Positions 1-8,492 of a stretch of 64,000 nucleotides of DNA are shown here, in pieces. The notes under the pieces were generated by a model, which saw only the letters and a list, made by a program, of their open reading frames with translations, had not been told where the DNA came from and did no database searches. Location: contig NZ_LTAX01000014.1 of assembly GCF_001639745.1 (NCBI RefSeq), positions 1 through 64,000 of the forward strand, given 5' to 3'. The DNA comes from Marinomonas gallaica (lineage in GTDB: Bacteria > Pseudomonadota > Gammaproteobacteria > Pseudomonadales > Marinomonadaceae). Position 1 is the first letter of the stretch; every line of letters begins with the position of its first letter. The position numbers were made by a program, and so were the translations under genes.

Positions 1-254
1 CATTTAAGACTTCAAAATTTTTAGAAGTCTCCAGCGAGCGCCCACACAAATTATCTGATTATCTATTTTAAAGAGCGGCTGACGCGTTGTGCTTCGTTGT
101 TGTGAAGCGTTGTCCGTGTCAGTGGAGGCGTATAATACGCATCTGAATTTTTAGCGCAAGAACTTTTTAAAAAACTTTTAATAGTTTTTAATTCCATGGA
201 TTTGTCGGCTTCCCCTATTGCGAGCCAGCGACAGGTAGAAGCAAAGCGCAGAAA
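1..254. other. Intergenic region, no gene seen
   Basis: No convincing coding frame lies here. A TATAAT hexamer at 131-136 preceded by TTGTCC at 110-115 (15-base spacer) could be a rightward promoter, but no rightward gene follows it. The AT-rich stretch at 145-200 has runs of A and T. The region may belong to the gene left of the window. Confidence 0.3.
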
Positions 255-283
255 CTAAAAGAAGCGCCACGCGCTTCTTTTAG
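255..283 (-). terminator. Intrinsic terminator of the nucleoside operon
   Basis: A perfect 13-bp inverted repeat (255-267 and 271-283) with a 3-base loop is followed on the minus strand by a T-rich tract. Its 5' arm overlaps the stop codon of the cytidine deaminase gene (280-282). Confidence 0.75.
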
Positions 284-681
284 AGTAAGTTACTAGGCCC
301 AAACGAATACGGCAGGAGCTGATCCATACTAAGCGTTTTACGTATGCCTTTTTCAGGCGAACAAATGTGTATAAGAGTCAGCCCATCTGAGAACTCTCGT
401 ATGCGTTGACGACACCCACCACACGGGGAGACCAATAGCTCGCCGGCTCCCATTACGTATATCTGTTTAATACGCTGACCGCCGCCCATGACCATCGCGG
501 CAATTGCACCCGCTTCAGCGCAGGTGCCTTCGGGGTAAGACGCATTTTCTACATTACAGCCAGAGAACAATTCACCTTCTGCTGTTTCAATGACAGCACC
601 TACTTGGAAGTTTGAGTAAGGCACATAGGCCTTACTCATTGCTTGTCTGGCCAACTCAATACATTGTTCAGCCTGACTCAT
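280..681 (-). CDS. cdd: Cytidine deaminase
   Basis: Predicted homotetrameric zinc enzyme that hydrolyses cytidine and deoxycytidine to uridine and deoxyuridine in the cytoplasm. The 133-residue length fits the short, tetrameric class. The zinc and catalytic signature is visible: CAE at residues 54-56 and PCGGC at 86-90, giving three cysteine ligands and the catalytic glutamate. The ATG overlaps the stop codon of the upstream permease by one base (TAATG), so the gene is translationally coupled as the last gene of a nucleoside ABC transporter operon. This context suggests salvage of imported nucleosides. Confidence 0.95.
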   Translation of the reverse strand: MSQAEQCIELARQAMSKAYVPYSNFQVGAVIETAEGELFSGCNVENASYPEGTCAEAGAIAAMVMGGGQRIKQIYVMGAGELLVSPCGGCRQRIREFSDGLTLIHICSPEKGIRKTLSMDQLLPYSFGPSNLL

Positions 682-1649
682 TAAGCACGCTCCTTCACAT
701 AGGGTTTACCAATGGCTTTAGGACCTACGGCTTTACCAATGAAACCCGCTAACAATAGCACCGTCAAAACATATGGCAGTACTTCAATCGCTTGAACAGG
801 GACCTCACCAATCCCGGGCAACGAGACACCCTGCAGACGAACCGCTACTGCATCCAAGAAACCAAACAGCAAACACGCACACAACACAGGCACTGGACGC
901 CACTTACCAAAGATCAACGCAGCTAGCGCCATATAGCCTTTACCTGCACTCATATCTTTTAAGAAACCCGCATTATGTGCGGTGGATAAATACGCCCCTG
1001 CGATGCCACATAGCACCCCACAGATAATCACTGCACGATAGCGCACCAACGCAACAGAAATACCGGCAGTATCTACAGCGTGAGGGTTTTCACCTACGGC
1101 ACGTAAACGTAAACCAAAGCGCGTTTTGAACACCACCCAGTATGTCGCAGGCACAAAAGCAAATGCTAAATACACTAGAATGTTATGACCGCTTAATAGC
1201 TCCGAGTAGATTAAACCAATCACAGGCACATCGGCGACCTGCTCGGCAAAAGGCAATGTAATCGGAGTAAAGCGCGCATCACCTGTTAAAGCGGGCGTTT
1301 GGCCACCTTGACTAAACCAATCCAACCCCAGTGTAACCGTCAACCCTGCGACAATGGTATTGATCGCTACCCCCGACACAATATGATCGCCACGATGAGT
1401 AATACAAGCAAAGCCATGAATCAAAGCAAGGCAAACTGATGCACCGATGGCAAACAGCAGACCTATCCAAGCTGAACCAAATACAGCTGCCGCTGCCGCT
1501 GCCGCAAACGCGCCACCGAGCATTTTACCTTCAAGACCAATATCCACGATTCCTGAGCGCTCAGAGAACAAACCCGCTAATGCGGCTAAAATCAATGGTG
1601 TCGATACACGTAACGTCGCATCGAGAATCAGTATTAATGTTTCAAACAT
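681..1649 (-). CDS. Nucleoside ABC transporter permease (second permease)
   Basis: A polytopic inner-membrane protein of 322 residues from the BPD_transp_2 family, the permease type paired with BMP-family binding proteins (YufQ/NupQ-like). The GLEGKMLGGAFAAA segment near residues 38-51 resembles the conserved glycine-rich region of this family, and about eight hydrophobic segments are visible. It lies 9 bp after the first permease gene and overlaps cdd by one base. With its partner permease it should form the nucleoside channel. Substrate assignment rests on cdd and the BMP protein in the same operon. Confidence 0.88.
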   Translation of the reverse strand: MFETLILILDATLRVSTPLILAALAGLFSERSGIVDIGLEGKMLGGAFAAAAAAAVFGSAWIGLLFAIGASVCLALIHGFACITHRGDHIVSGVAINTIVAGLTVTLGLDWFSQGGQTPALTGDARFTPITLPFAEQVADVPVIGLIYSELLSGHNILVYLAFAFVPATYWVVFKTRFGLRLRAVGENPHAVDTAGISVALVRYRAVIICGVLCGIAGAYLSTAHNAGFLKDMSAGKGYMALAALIFGKWRPVPVLCACLLFGFLDAVAVRLQGVSLPGIGEVPVQAIEVLPYVLTVLLLAGFIGKAVGPKAIGKPYVKERA

Positions 1650-1658
1650 ACCGCGCTC

Positions 1659-2756
1659 CTATGCTGCCGCTCGTCTTAAAAAGAAACCTTCAATCCTGCC
1701 TTTAAACATGTTCTCCAGTGCACCAGAAAACAGAATAACAAGACCTTGAATCACTACCACAATTTCAGGGGTAATGGTCGGGATTTCAAAAGCCAGCTCT
1801 GCGCCGCCTTGGTACAAAGCCCCAAATAGCATCGCCGCCAAAATAATGCCCACCGGATGATTACGCCCCATCAATGCTACCGCAATACCAGCAAAACCAT
1901 ACCCTGCCGTAAAGTTAAGCAGCAAGTTATGGTTCACACCCATAATTTCGTTCACACCAACCAAACCGGCAAAGCCGCCAGAGATTAGCATGACCCAAAT
2001 AGTTACTTTCGCGTTATCTATACCTGCGTACTGAGCCGCAGTTGGGTTTGTACCCACAGTACGTAACTGATACCCCCAGCGAGTGTGCCAAACTAGTCCC
2101 CAATACAACACACAGCATAGAAGTGCCAATATAAACGCCATATTCAATGGCGAGCCCCCAATATCCAAACCAAACGGCGAAAACAAGTCGTGCATATACG
2201 GAAGCCATGCGCTTTCTTCAAAAGTACGACTGATAGGAGACATCACCCCTTCTGCTTTTAACCAGTTCACCATTAGATATACCATCAATGATGATGCGAT
2301 GAAGTTAAACATAATCGTTGTAATAACGATGTGACTGCCGCGACGAGCCTGAAGATAAGCCGGAATATAGGCCCATGCCGCACCAAACAACGCCCCACCA
2401 ATAATCGCTAACGGCGCAATCACAATTAAAGGCAATGAACTGTCAAACCATAAACACAACAAGCCTACACCCAAACCACCAATGTAAGCCTGCCCTTCTC
2501 CACCAATGTTAAAAAGCCCCGCTTTAAAGGCAATCGATACTGCTAAGCCCGTAAAAATAAGGTTCGTGGCGTAATAAAGCGTGTAACCAATACCTTCATC
2601 ATACCCAAAGGCACCATAGATCAAGTAACCGGCCGCTTCGATTGGATCTTCACCAATGGCTAGGAACACAAGACCGGAAACAAAAAATGCTAGCAAGATG
2701 TTCAGCAGCGGAATCAATCCAACACTGACCCACGCAGGGACTTTCGCTTGGCTCAT
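1659..2756 (-). CDS. Nucleoside ABC transporter permease (first permease)
   Basis: A 365-residue polytopic membrane protein of the BPD_transp_2 family, similar to YufP/NupP permeases. Hydrophobic segments begin at about residues 9-31, and the NIGGEGQAYIGG motif near residues 84-95 is typical of these permeases. The start overlaps the end of the ATPase gene by four bases (ATGA), showing tight coupling. It probably forms a heterodimer with the permease encoded next. Confidence 0.9.
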   Translation of the reverse strand: MSQAKVPAWVSVGLIPLLNILLAFFVSGLVFLAIGEDPIEAAGYLIYGAFGYDEGIGYTLYYATNLIFTGLAVSIAFKAGLFNIGGEGQAYIGGLGVGLLCLWFDSSLPLIVIAPLAIIGGALFGAAWAYIPAYLQARRGSHIVITTIMFNFIASSLMVYLMVNWLKAEGVMSPISRTFEESAWLPYMHDLFSPFGLDIGGSPLNMAFILALLCCVLYWGLVWHTRWGYQLRTVGTNPTAAQYAGIDNAKVTIWVMLISGGFAGLVGVNEIMGVNHNLLLNFTAGYGFAGIAVALMGRNHPVGIILAAMLFGALYQGGAELAFEIPTITPEIVVVIQGLVILFSGALENMFKGRIEGFFLRRAAA

Positions 2757-4306
2757 TCCGGCGCTCCTTGCTCTTCATTCCATGCATTGGCCATCATCAG
2801 ACCCAACGTACGCTCATCCGCTTCACTTGCATCGACTTGACCCACAATAGCCCCATCAAACATCACAATAATTCGATCACTTAATGCCATAATTTCATCT
2901 AACTCGACTGAGACCAGTAAGATCGCTTTACCAGCGTCCCGCAATTTAACTATCTGTTCATGAATATTTTCAATTGCACCAATATCCACACCACGAGTCG
3001 GCTGGCCGATAAGCAGCACCTCAGGGTTTTGCTCTACTTCTCGAGCAATAACGATTTTTTGCTGATTACCACCAGAGAAGTTCGCCGTTTTCAAATGCGG
3101 ATTAGGAGGTCGAACATCCCATGCGGCCATTCTTTCATTACACTCATCCAACATAGCTTTGCGGTCCATTAGGATAGCGCCATTGTAATCGGATGAGTCA
3201 TGGTAACCGAGTACTGCGGCTTCATAAGCTTCAAACCCCGTTACCAATCCCATTTTATGTCGATCTTCCGGCACGTGCGCCATCTTAAGATCACGCATTT
3301 GCGCGGCGGTCTTCGCTGCATTCGCTGTGATCGTCTGTCCTGCGAACTGAATCTCGCCTGATGCCATCGGCGTAATCCCAGACAGAACATTCAATAATTC
3401 ACTCTGACCGTTACCGGATACACCTGCTATACCGAGAATCTCGCCCGCCTTGAGCTCAAGAGACACTTTCTTCAATCGTTCGACGCCCTGACCATCAAAA
3501 AACGATAACTCTTTAGCCGTCAGCACGGCTTGTTGCGGCTGAGCCTCATCTTTATTGACCTTAAGACGGACTTTTTTTCCGACCATCAATTCAGCCAACT
3601 CTTCCTTGTCAGTTGTTGCTGTTTCACGATGCGCTACCATTTCACCTTGCCGCATCACAGACACATTATCTGTCGACGCAAGGATCTCGCGCAGTTTGTG
3701 CGTAATCAGTAGAACGGTGACACCTTGTTCGGTCAAAGATTTTAAAATTCGAAATAAGTGGTCAGCCTCTTGCGGCGTCAACACCCCGGTTGGCTCATCA
3801 AGAATTAGAATTTTCGCGCCACGGTACAGCGCTTTTAATATTTCAACACGCTGCTGCAAGCCTACAGGCAAGTTCTCAACGACCGCATCCACATCAATAT
3901 CTAAGCTGTATTCCTGTTCTAAGCGCTTCAACTCTTTGCGCGCCGCACTAATACCTTGATTCAAGACCGCGCCACCTTCAGCGCCCAAGATGACATTCTC
4001 CAATACGGTAAAATTTTCAACCAACATAAAGTGCTGGTGAACCATACCTATACCTACTTTAATGGCATCTTGAGAATTGCGAATATCGACCTGCTGCCCG
4101 TCAATAGAGATCGTACCCGAGTCTGCTTCATAGAAACCGTAGATGATGCTCATCAAGGTAGATTTGCCTGCACCGTTTTCACCAATAATGCCGTGAATCG
4201 TGCCTGCGGGTACCTGCAAACCAATATCTTTATTGGCCTGTACGGCACCGAATCGTTTCGAGATCCCTTCTAACTCAATCGCGTATGGATGTGTTTGATC
4301 ACTCAT
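2753..4306 (-). CDS. Nucleoside ABC transporter, double ATP-binding protein
   Basis: A cytoplasmic ATPase with two fused ABC domains (about 517 residues), the arrangement found in BMP-type nucleoside and in ribose importers. The first domain has Walker A GENGAGKST and signature LPVGLQQR. The second has a divergent Walker A (GVSGNGQSE) and signature FSGGNQQK. In this family the second site is usually degenerate. The open frame extends to a TTG at 4330, but the ATG at 4306 fits the family N-terminus better and leaves the upstream hairpin outside the gene. The binding protein is encoded just upstream and both permeases downstream. Confidence 0.92.
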   Translation of the reverse strand: MSDQTHPYAIELEGISKRFGAVQANKDIGLQVPAGTIHGIIGENGAGKSTLMSIIYGFYEADSGTISIDGQQVDIRNSQDAIKVGIGMVHQHFMLVENFTVLENVILGAEGGAVLNQGISAARKELKRLEQEYSLDIDVDAVVENLPVGLQQRVEILKALYRGAKILILDEPTGVLTPQEADHLFRILKSLTEQGVTVLLITHKLREILASTDNVSVMRQGEMVAHRETATTDKEELAELMVGKKVRLKVNKDEAQPQQAVLTAKELSFFDGQGVERLKKVSLELKAGEILGIAGVSGNGQSELLNVLSGITPMASGEIQFAGQTITANAAKTAAQMRDLKMAHVPEDRHKMGLVTGFEAYEAAVLGYHDSSDYNGAILMDRKAMLDECNERMAAWDVRPPNPHLKTANFSGGNQQKIVIAREVEQNPEVLLIGQPTRGVDIGAIENIHEQIVKLRDAGKAILLVSVELDEIMALSDRIIVMFDGAIVGQVDASEADERTLGLMMANAWNEEQGAPE

Positions 4307-4330
4307 ATTTTGTTCTATGCAAAGTTCCAA

Positions 4331-4377
4331 GCAAAAAAAAGCAGCTGCTCACCACTAAAAATAGTGAACAGCTGCTT
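4331..4377 (-). terminator. Intrinsic terminator between binding protein and ATPase genes
   Basis: A long, slightly imperfect inverted repeat (arms 4341-4357 and 4361-4375) is followed on the minus strand by eight T residues (4333-4340). It sits 10 bases after the binding-protein stop codon. It probably allows only partial read-through into the ATPase and permease genes, giving excess binding protein. Confidence 0.8.
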
Positions 4378-4386
4378 CTCTAGCGA

Positions 4387-5382
4387 TTAATAATTACAAG
4401 TGCTATCAGACATATAGTCATGTACGCTGATCTCACCACTGATGATTTTCGCTTTTACGTCGTCCATCTTCGCTTTCATATCGGCTGTGATTAGGTCTTT
4501 ATTGTAGTCATCCTGCGCCCAAGAAACGCCACCATCAGACAACCCAAGTACTTCTAACCCAGGCTTCCAAGTACCGGTATTCGCTTCTTCAAACACCTTG
4601 TATGCAGCCGCATCAACTCGCTTAACCATAGACGTTAGCATTGTGCCCGGTTGGATATGATTCTGGTTTGAGTCCACGCCAATCGCCAGTTTACCTTCAT
4701 CTTTAGCGGCTTGGTAAACACCGATACCAGTACCACCCGCAGCCGCAAACACAACATCCGCACCTTTAGAGAATTGACTCTTCGCCAATTCAGAGCCTTT
4801 TGTTGGATCGTTAAATGCCGCACCTGTTGACCCCGTCATATTCTGAATAACGGTTGCATTAGGCGTCACAAACTTGACACCTTGTTCGTAGCCACAGCCA
4901 AACTTACGGATCAGTGGAATATCCATGCCCCCTACAAAACCCACCGTATCGGTTTTAGACGCCATGGCGGCTAATGCACCAACAAGGAATGACCCTTCAT
5001 GCTCTTTAAAAACAATCGACTGTACATTTGGCAGGTCAATCACGGCATCAATAATGGTAAATTCCACATCAGGGAAATCTTGTGCGACCTTGGTTACCGC
5101 TGACATCATAGTGAAGCCCACTGCGACAATTGGACTGTAACCACGTTTCGCTAAACGTCGGAGATTCTGCTCGACCTGAGCTTCGTTCTTAGGCTCAGAC
5201 TCACGAATTTTAATGCCAGTATCTTCCGTAAACTTGATAATGCCGTTATATACACCTTCGTTAAACGACTTATCAAACTTGCCAGCCTGATCGTAAACGA
5301 CAGCTGGCTTAATATCCGCAGCATAGGCTGATGATGCTGCAATGGCTAATGCGGTAGCCGACGCAAGAAAGACACCTTTCAT
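4387..5382 (-). CDS. BMP-family periplasmic nucleoside-binding protein
   Basis: A 331-residue secreted protein of the BMP (PnrA-like) family that delivers nucleosides to the ABC transporter encoded downstream. The N-terminus is a typical signal peptide ending near AYAADI (cleavage about residue 21) with no lipobox, so it should be soluble in the periplasm. Family features include DKSFNEG near residues 37-43 and the FVGGMDIPLIRKF segment. It is the first gene of the operon. The reading direction and the downstream hairpin suggest it is the most expressed member. The exact nucleoside preference cannot be read from sequence. Confidence 0.9.
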   Translation of the reverse strand: MKGVFLASATALAIAASSAYAADIKPAVVYDQAGKFDKSFNEGVYNGIIKFTEDTGIKIRESEPKNEAQVEQNLRRLAKRGYSPIVAVGFTMMSAVTKVAQDFPDVEFTIIDAVIDLPNVQSIVFKEHEGSFLVGALAAMASKTDTVGFVGGMDIPLIRKFGCGYEQGVKFVTPNATVIQNMTGSTGAAFNDPTKGSELAKSQFSKGADVVFAAAGGTGIGVYQAAKDEGKLAIGVDSNQNHIQPGTMLTSMVKRVDAAAYKVFEEANTGTWKPGLEVLGLSDGGVSWAQDDYNKDLITADMKAKMDDVKAKIISGEISVHDYMSDSTCNY

Positions 5383-5472
5383 TAATGATTCCCCTTTGAA
5401 TGCTTCTCGATTCCAACTTAAAAGAGATAAAGCTGGCTAATCGGTCAAAAATAAACTGATTATTGTTTGAGC

Positions 5473-5506
5473 GCAATGCCAGCGTGCACATTTGCACCAT
5501 TATTGC
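5473..5506. promoter_or_regulatory. Dyad upstream of the nucleoside operon (possible operator)
   Basis: The promoter region of the binding-protein gene contains an inverted repeat GTGCA-CATT-TGCAC (5484-5497), flanked further out by GCAAT (5473-5477) and ATTGC (5502-5506). Such nested symmetry is typical of a dimeric repressor site. The regulator is unknown. Confidence 0.35.
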
Positions 5507-5554
5507 TGTTGAATTTATGTCTGGTTGGATCCACCATTCATAAAATGTAGACGG

Positions 5555-5579
5555 TTTTTAAAGCGTTTGCCGCTTAAAA
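5555..5579 (-). terminator. Possible terminator of mutM
   Basis: A hairpin with an imperfect stem of about 9 bp (arms 5555-5564 and 5571-5579) lies 19 bases past the mutM stop codon on the minus strand, ending in an A/T-rich tract. Confidence 0.5.
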
Positions 5580-5597
5580 TAACAGCAAAACGCACAA

Positions 5598-6416
5598 TCA
5601 CCTCTGGCAATGCGCGCAGTACACAGTACTACGCTGCCCCTGACGGATCTCCGTTAAAGGCAATTTACACACAGTACACGGCAAATCCGCACGACCATAG
5701 ACTTTAAGTTCCTGTTTAAAGTAGCCTGGTTTTCCTTCACCGCTAACAAAGTCTTTCAAGGTGGTACCACCTTGCTCAATCGCTGCCGCTAACACCTGTT
5801 TGATGCATTCCACAAACAGCGCTAGGCGTTTCTTACTGATGTTACCGGCCGCTCGTGTCGGACGAATACCCGCCATAAACAAGGCCTCATTAGCGTAGAT
5901 GTTTCCCACTCCGACCACGACCTTACTGTCCATGATGAATTGCTTAATCGCCTGCTTTCGCCCTTTCGCTCTTTCATGAAGATAATCCACACTGAACGCC
6001 TCCGTCAGAGGCTCGGGACCAAGATGAGAAATTAGCTCATGAGCATACCAATCACCGTCACTCCACAGCATAGCGCCAAAGCGACGCGGGTCGGTATAAC
6101 GCAACACTTTGTTCAGCCCGACAAAATGAATGTCCACATGATCGTGAAACATGGGCGGGGTATCGGGTTCGACAAAGTACAGGCTTCCTGACATACCTAA
6201 ATGAATAATTAGGGTGCCCACAGCGGTATGCACACCAATGTATTTTCCACGACGAGTTACATCTTGAACAGTTTGGCCTGGCAACAATGTACTTATCGCT
6301 TCAGGAATCGGCCAACGCAGCTTCGGTTGGCGGATTTCAATGCGCGCAACGGTTTGCTGAAGGATATGCGGCGCAATGCCATTTTTGGTGGTTTCAACTT
6401 CGGGTAATTCCGGCAT
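5598..6416 (-). CDS. mutM: Formamidopyrimidine-DNA glycosylase
   Basis: Bifunctional base-excision repair enzyme that removes 8-oxoguanine and formamidopyrimidines and nicks the abasic site. The 272-residue protein begins with the diagnostic PELPEVET, where the proline after the initiator is the catalytic nucleophile and the next glutamate is catalytic. It ends with the zinc finger (CTVC and CAHC pairs near residues 249-270). It is separated from rpmG by a strong terminator, so it has its own promoter or depends on read-through. Confidence 0.97.
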   Translation of the reverse strand: MPELPEVETTKNGIAPHILQQTVARIEIRQPKLRWPIPEAISTLLPGQTVQDVTRRGKYIGVHTAVGTLIIHLGMSGSLYFVEPDTPPMFHDHVDIHFVGLNKVLRYTDPRRFGAMLWSDGDWYAHELISHLGPEPLTEAFSVDYLHERAKGRKQAIKQFIMDSKVVVGVGNIYANEALFMAGIRPTRAAGNISKKRLALFVECIKQVLAAAIEQGGTTLKDFVSGEGKPGYFKQELKVYGRADLPCTVCKLPLTEIRQGQRSTVYCAHCQR

Positions 6417-6455
6417 AAATTCCTCAAGTCCACAATGGTTAGCTTATTTAAGATA

Positions 6456-6486
6456 CAAAAAAACCGGCACAAGGCCGGTTTTTTTG
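6456..6486. terminator. Intrinsic terminator between rpmG and mutM
   Basis: The inverted repeat AACCGGC-ACAA-GCCGGTT is flanked by an A run on the left and a T run on the right. It lies about 20 bases past the rpmG stop codon and should end the rpmB-rpmG transcript. Confidence 0.85.
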
Positions 6487-6503
6487 TTAACAAAGCAGCA
6501 AAA

Positions 6504-6674
6504 TTATTTAATTTTTGCTTCTTTGTACATCACATGCTTACGTACAACTGGATCAAACTTTTTCATCTCCAATTTTTCTGGAGTGTTACGTTTGTTCTTG
6601 TCAGTCGTGTAGAAGTGACCAGTACCTGCAGAAGATACCATGCGAATTAGATCGCGAGCGCCTTTAGAAGCCAT
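6504..6674 (-). CDS. rpmG: 50S ribosomal protein L33
   Basis: A short gene of 56 codons read directly from the sequence. The protein begins [20 protein letters not shown] and ends in a lysine-rich tail, typical of bacterial L33. It has no CxxC pairs, so it is the zinc-independent form. It follows rpmB by 12 bases, the conserved rpmB-rpmG order. The ATG at 6674 is the only plausible start. Confidence 0.95.
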   Translation of the reverse strand: MASKGARDLIRMVSSAGTGHFYTTDKNKRNTPEKLEMKKFDPVVRKHVMYKEAKIK

Positions 6675-6686
6675 GATTCAGATTCC

Positions 6687-6923
6687 TTATACTTTTTCGC
6701 CACGAGCACGCATTTCAGTCAAAACTGAATCGATGCCTTTTTTATCGATAATACGCATGCCTTTAGAAGATACACGTAGACGTACGTAGCGGTTTTCACC
6801 TTCGACCCAAAAACGGTGCCAATGAAGGTTAGGAAGGAAGCGACGCTTTGTGTGACGCTTTGAGTGAGAAACGTTGTTACCTGTAACAGGACGCTTCCCA
6901 GTAACTTGACAGACGCGAGACAT
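6687..6923 (-). CDS. rpmB: 50S ribosomal protein L28
   Basis: A 78-residue basic protein with the L28 start [20 protein letters not shown] and the conserved [12 protein letters not shown] region. It is a structural component of the large subunit. It is the first gene of the rpmB-rpmG pair, with a leader of roughly 130 bases behind a recognisable promoter. Confidence 0.97.
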   Translation of the reverse strand: MSRVCQVTGKRPVTGNNVSHSKRHTKRRFLPNLHWHRFWVEGENRYVRLRVSSKGMRIIDKKGIDSVLTEMRARGEKV

Positions 6924-7060
6924 AATTTAATTACCTTATGCTATCCGAAAATTATTGGAAGTTGATACTTCCTCAGGCGGAGCGTGGGTCACTCTGGAAC
7001 TTCTTCTGAGAAGAAGACACTGGGGCCACAAAATCCCGTACCGAGGATATAGCGGCGCGA

Positions 7061-7089
7061 ATTCTCCCACAGTCCCCTGCAAACAGCAA
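7061..7089 (-). promoter_or_regulatory. Probable rpmB-rpmG promoter
   Basis: On the minus strand TTGCTG (7084-7089) and GAGAAT (7061-7066) are separated by 17 bases, a reasonable sigma-70 match about 140 bases before the rpmB start codon. The GC-rich sequence just after it resembles a stringent-type discriminator. Confidence 0.5.
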
Positions 7090-7109
7090 ACGATTTGTTA
7101 AAAAATTGA

Positions 7110-7253
7110 TCAACATTCATAGCTCAGTAGACTTTTTCGCTTCCAAAGTAAGAAGGTCAACCCAGAAATAAAACAAGCCATTATGAACGATAGAATGACA
7201 TTGGAAATGATGTACAGATCGTAGGCTTCTTCCACCTTTAACTTGATTGCCAT
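7110..7253 (-). CDS. Possible 47-residue membrane peptide
   Basis: A short open frame from ATG 7253 to TGA encodes a peptide starting MAIKLKVEEAYDLYIISN, with one strongly hydrophobic segment (residues about 15-37) followed by WKRKS. That is the layout of a single transmembrane helix with a positive cytoplasmic tail. No clear ribosome binding site precedes it and I do not recognise a family. The frame extends upstream without a stop to just inside the end of the hydrolase gene, so it could also be the tail of a decayed gene. Confidence 0.3.
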   Translation of the reverse strand: MAIKLKVEEAYDLYIISNVILSFIMACFISGLTFLLWKRKSLLSYEC

Positions 7254-7299
7254 GGACAATATAAAAGTCGAGGAAGAACTACCTATACTCCCCCTTCGT

Positions 7300-8376
7300 T
7301 CAGAGAGTATTAGCTAACACCGAAATGATTGCTTGCGTCAGCTCTTGATGAATATCAGATCGACTGCGCTGACCACCATCGTCACATAAGGCATCCGTTT
7401 CTTTAACTGCTTTTAAAAACGCTGCAGCACCTTCCCTGCATTCAGGTAAAAAACTGAAATGTACCGCATCATGGACGTATGTCAGAGAACTATTTGGGGC
7501 AAGCTCTGCGAGTGTATCGGCTTTGACAGATACAGGCACTTTTGCTGGATCCCCTAAATTGATAAACGATAAAGGAGCATTTATGTGCTTTAAACTAGTA
7601 TGGTCAAATGCCTTAGCTAAGCTCGGATCAATTAGCACCGCCGCCCTAACTCTTGGGTCGATATTAGACTGCTCAAACATAGCTCGATCCGTCTCATACA
7701 AGTCAAAACGTTCGACACTTACCTTTTTTTGATTAATGTAGGCCACACCTGAGGCAAACCAATGGCAGTCAGCCATGCTTGGGTAGCGCTCACAATATTG
7801 AGCATAATCCTCTAAGCTAGCCGTTGCACCGACCAGTTCCATCGCGGCCGCACCCCCTAAAGAGAACCCCAATACACCGATACGCTTTTCATCAACATGT
7901 TCTCGCCATGTAGAATGAGTTGTCAAAAAATCAATCAGAGTCGAAAGATCATCGGTGCGTTGCCATATCTTGGGCGTATCTTCTGGTGTCGAATCTCCTG
8001 TCGTTGTCTTTGGGTGATTAGGGCCTGCAACAACATACCCAGCACGCGCTAATTCTGTAGCGATCCACGCCATCCCTTTCACTGATGAACCAGAACCATG
8101 AGACAATAAGACTAACGGAAAAGAGCCTTTTACAGCGGGCGCATCACGCCAAGCAGGCACCCCTTCAAATACTTTACTAGCACCTACTTCTTTTAAAATT
8201 CCACCTTGCTTTGCCGGATACCAAACATCCACAGATAAATATTGATCACGCATCGAAGAAAACACCTGAAACGTTTGCACCCCCACCAACGCCTCACTTT
8301 TTTCTTCGGCGTATAGAGGCGCAGCCAACATGCCTTGCACCCAAATACAAATTAGCAAAACACCATATAATTTCAT
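7300..8376 (-). CDS. Secreted alpha/beta hydrolase (dienelactone hydrolase / PAF-acetylhydrolase-like)
   Basis: A predicted exported serine hydrolase of about 358 residues. The N-terminus is a signal peptide with probable cleavage after APLYA. The oxyanion region LLSHGSGSS and nucleophile elbow GFSLGG (serine about residue 172) are clear, and HDAVHFSFL near residue 310 supplies the likely catalytic histidine. The overall pattern fits predicted dienelactone hydrolases of the COG4188 type. The substrate is unknown. The chosen ATG (8376) is preceded by GGGTGGG; an alternative ATG lies at 8391. It is monocistronic, with repeated elements upstream that may be operators. Confidence 0.75.
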   Translation of the reverse strand: MKLYGVLLICIWVQGMLAAPLYAEEKSEALVGVQTFQVFSSMRDQYLSVDVWYPAKQGGILKEVGASKVFEGVPAWRDAPAVKGSFPLVLLSHGSGSSVKGMAWIATELARAGYVVAGPNHPKTTTGDSTPEDTPKIWQRTDDLSTLIDFLTTHSTWREHVDEKRIGVLGFSLGGAAAMELVGATASLEDYAQYCERYPSMADCHWFASGVAYINQKKVSVERFDLYETDRAMFEQSNIDPRVRAAVLIDPSLAKAFDHTSLKHINAPLSFINLGDPAKVPVSVKADTLAELAPNSSLTYVHDAVHFSFLPECREGAAAFLKAVKETDALCDDGGQRSRSDIHQELTQAIISVLANTL

Positions 8377-8442
8377 AATAAACCCACCCATCTCATTCAG
8401 TAAGTGAAGCGTCTATTATTGGAAGGCGATCATTTAAAGCGC

Positions 8443-8478
8443 CCTAAAACAGGTTTTAGGACGTTCTAAAACAGGATC
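8443..8478. promoter_or_regulatory. Repeated CCTGTTTTAG elements upstream of the hydrolase gene
   Basis: On the minus strand the 10-mer CCTGTTTTAG occurs twice, 22 bases apart. The element nearer the gene is part of a near-perfect palindrome CCTAAAAC-AG-GTTTTAGG (8443-8460, written on the plus strand). Two-turn spacing suggests cooperative regulator binding. It lies about 70-100 bases before the hydrolase start and just past the radC stop. Confidence 0.4.
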
Positions 8479-8492
8479 TGGGAGAATTTGTG

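Noticed and set aside
110-136. TTGTCC/TATAAT as a firm promoter
   Set aside because: The 15-base spacer is short and no rightward gene or RNA follows before the convergent operon end, so it is mentioned only as a possibility.
7523-7732. Antisense frame within the hydrolase gene
   Set aside because: It is a shadow of a well-supported gene on the opposite strand, with no start signals.
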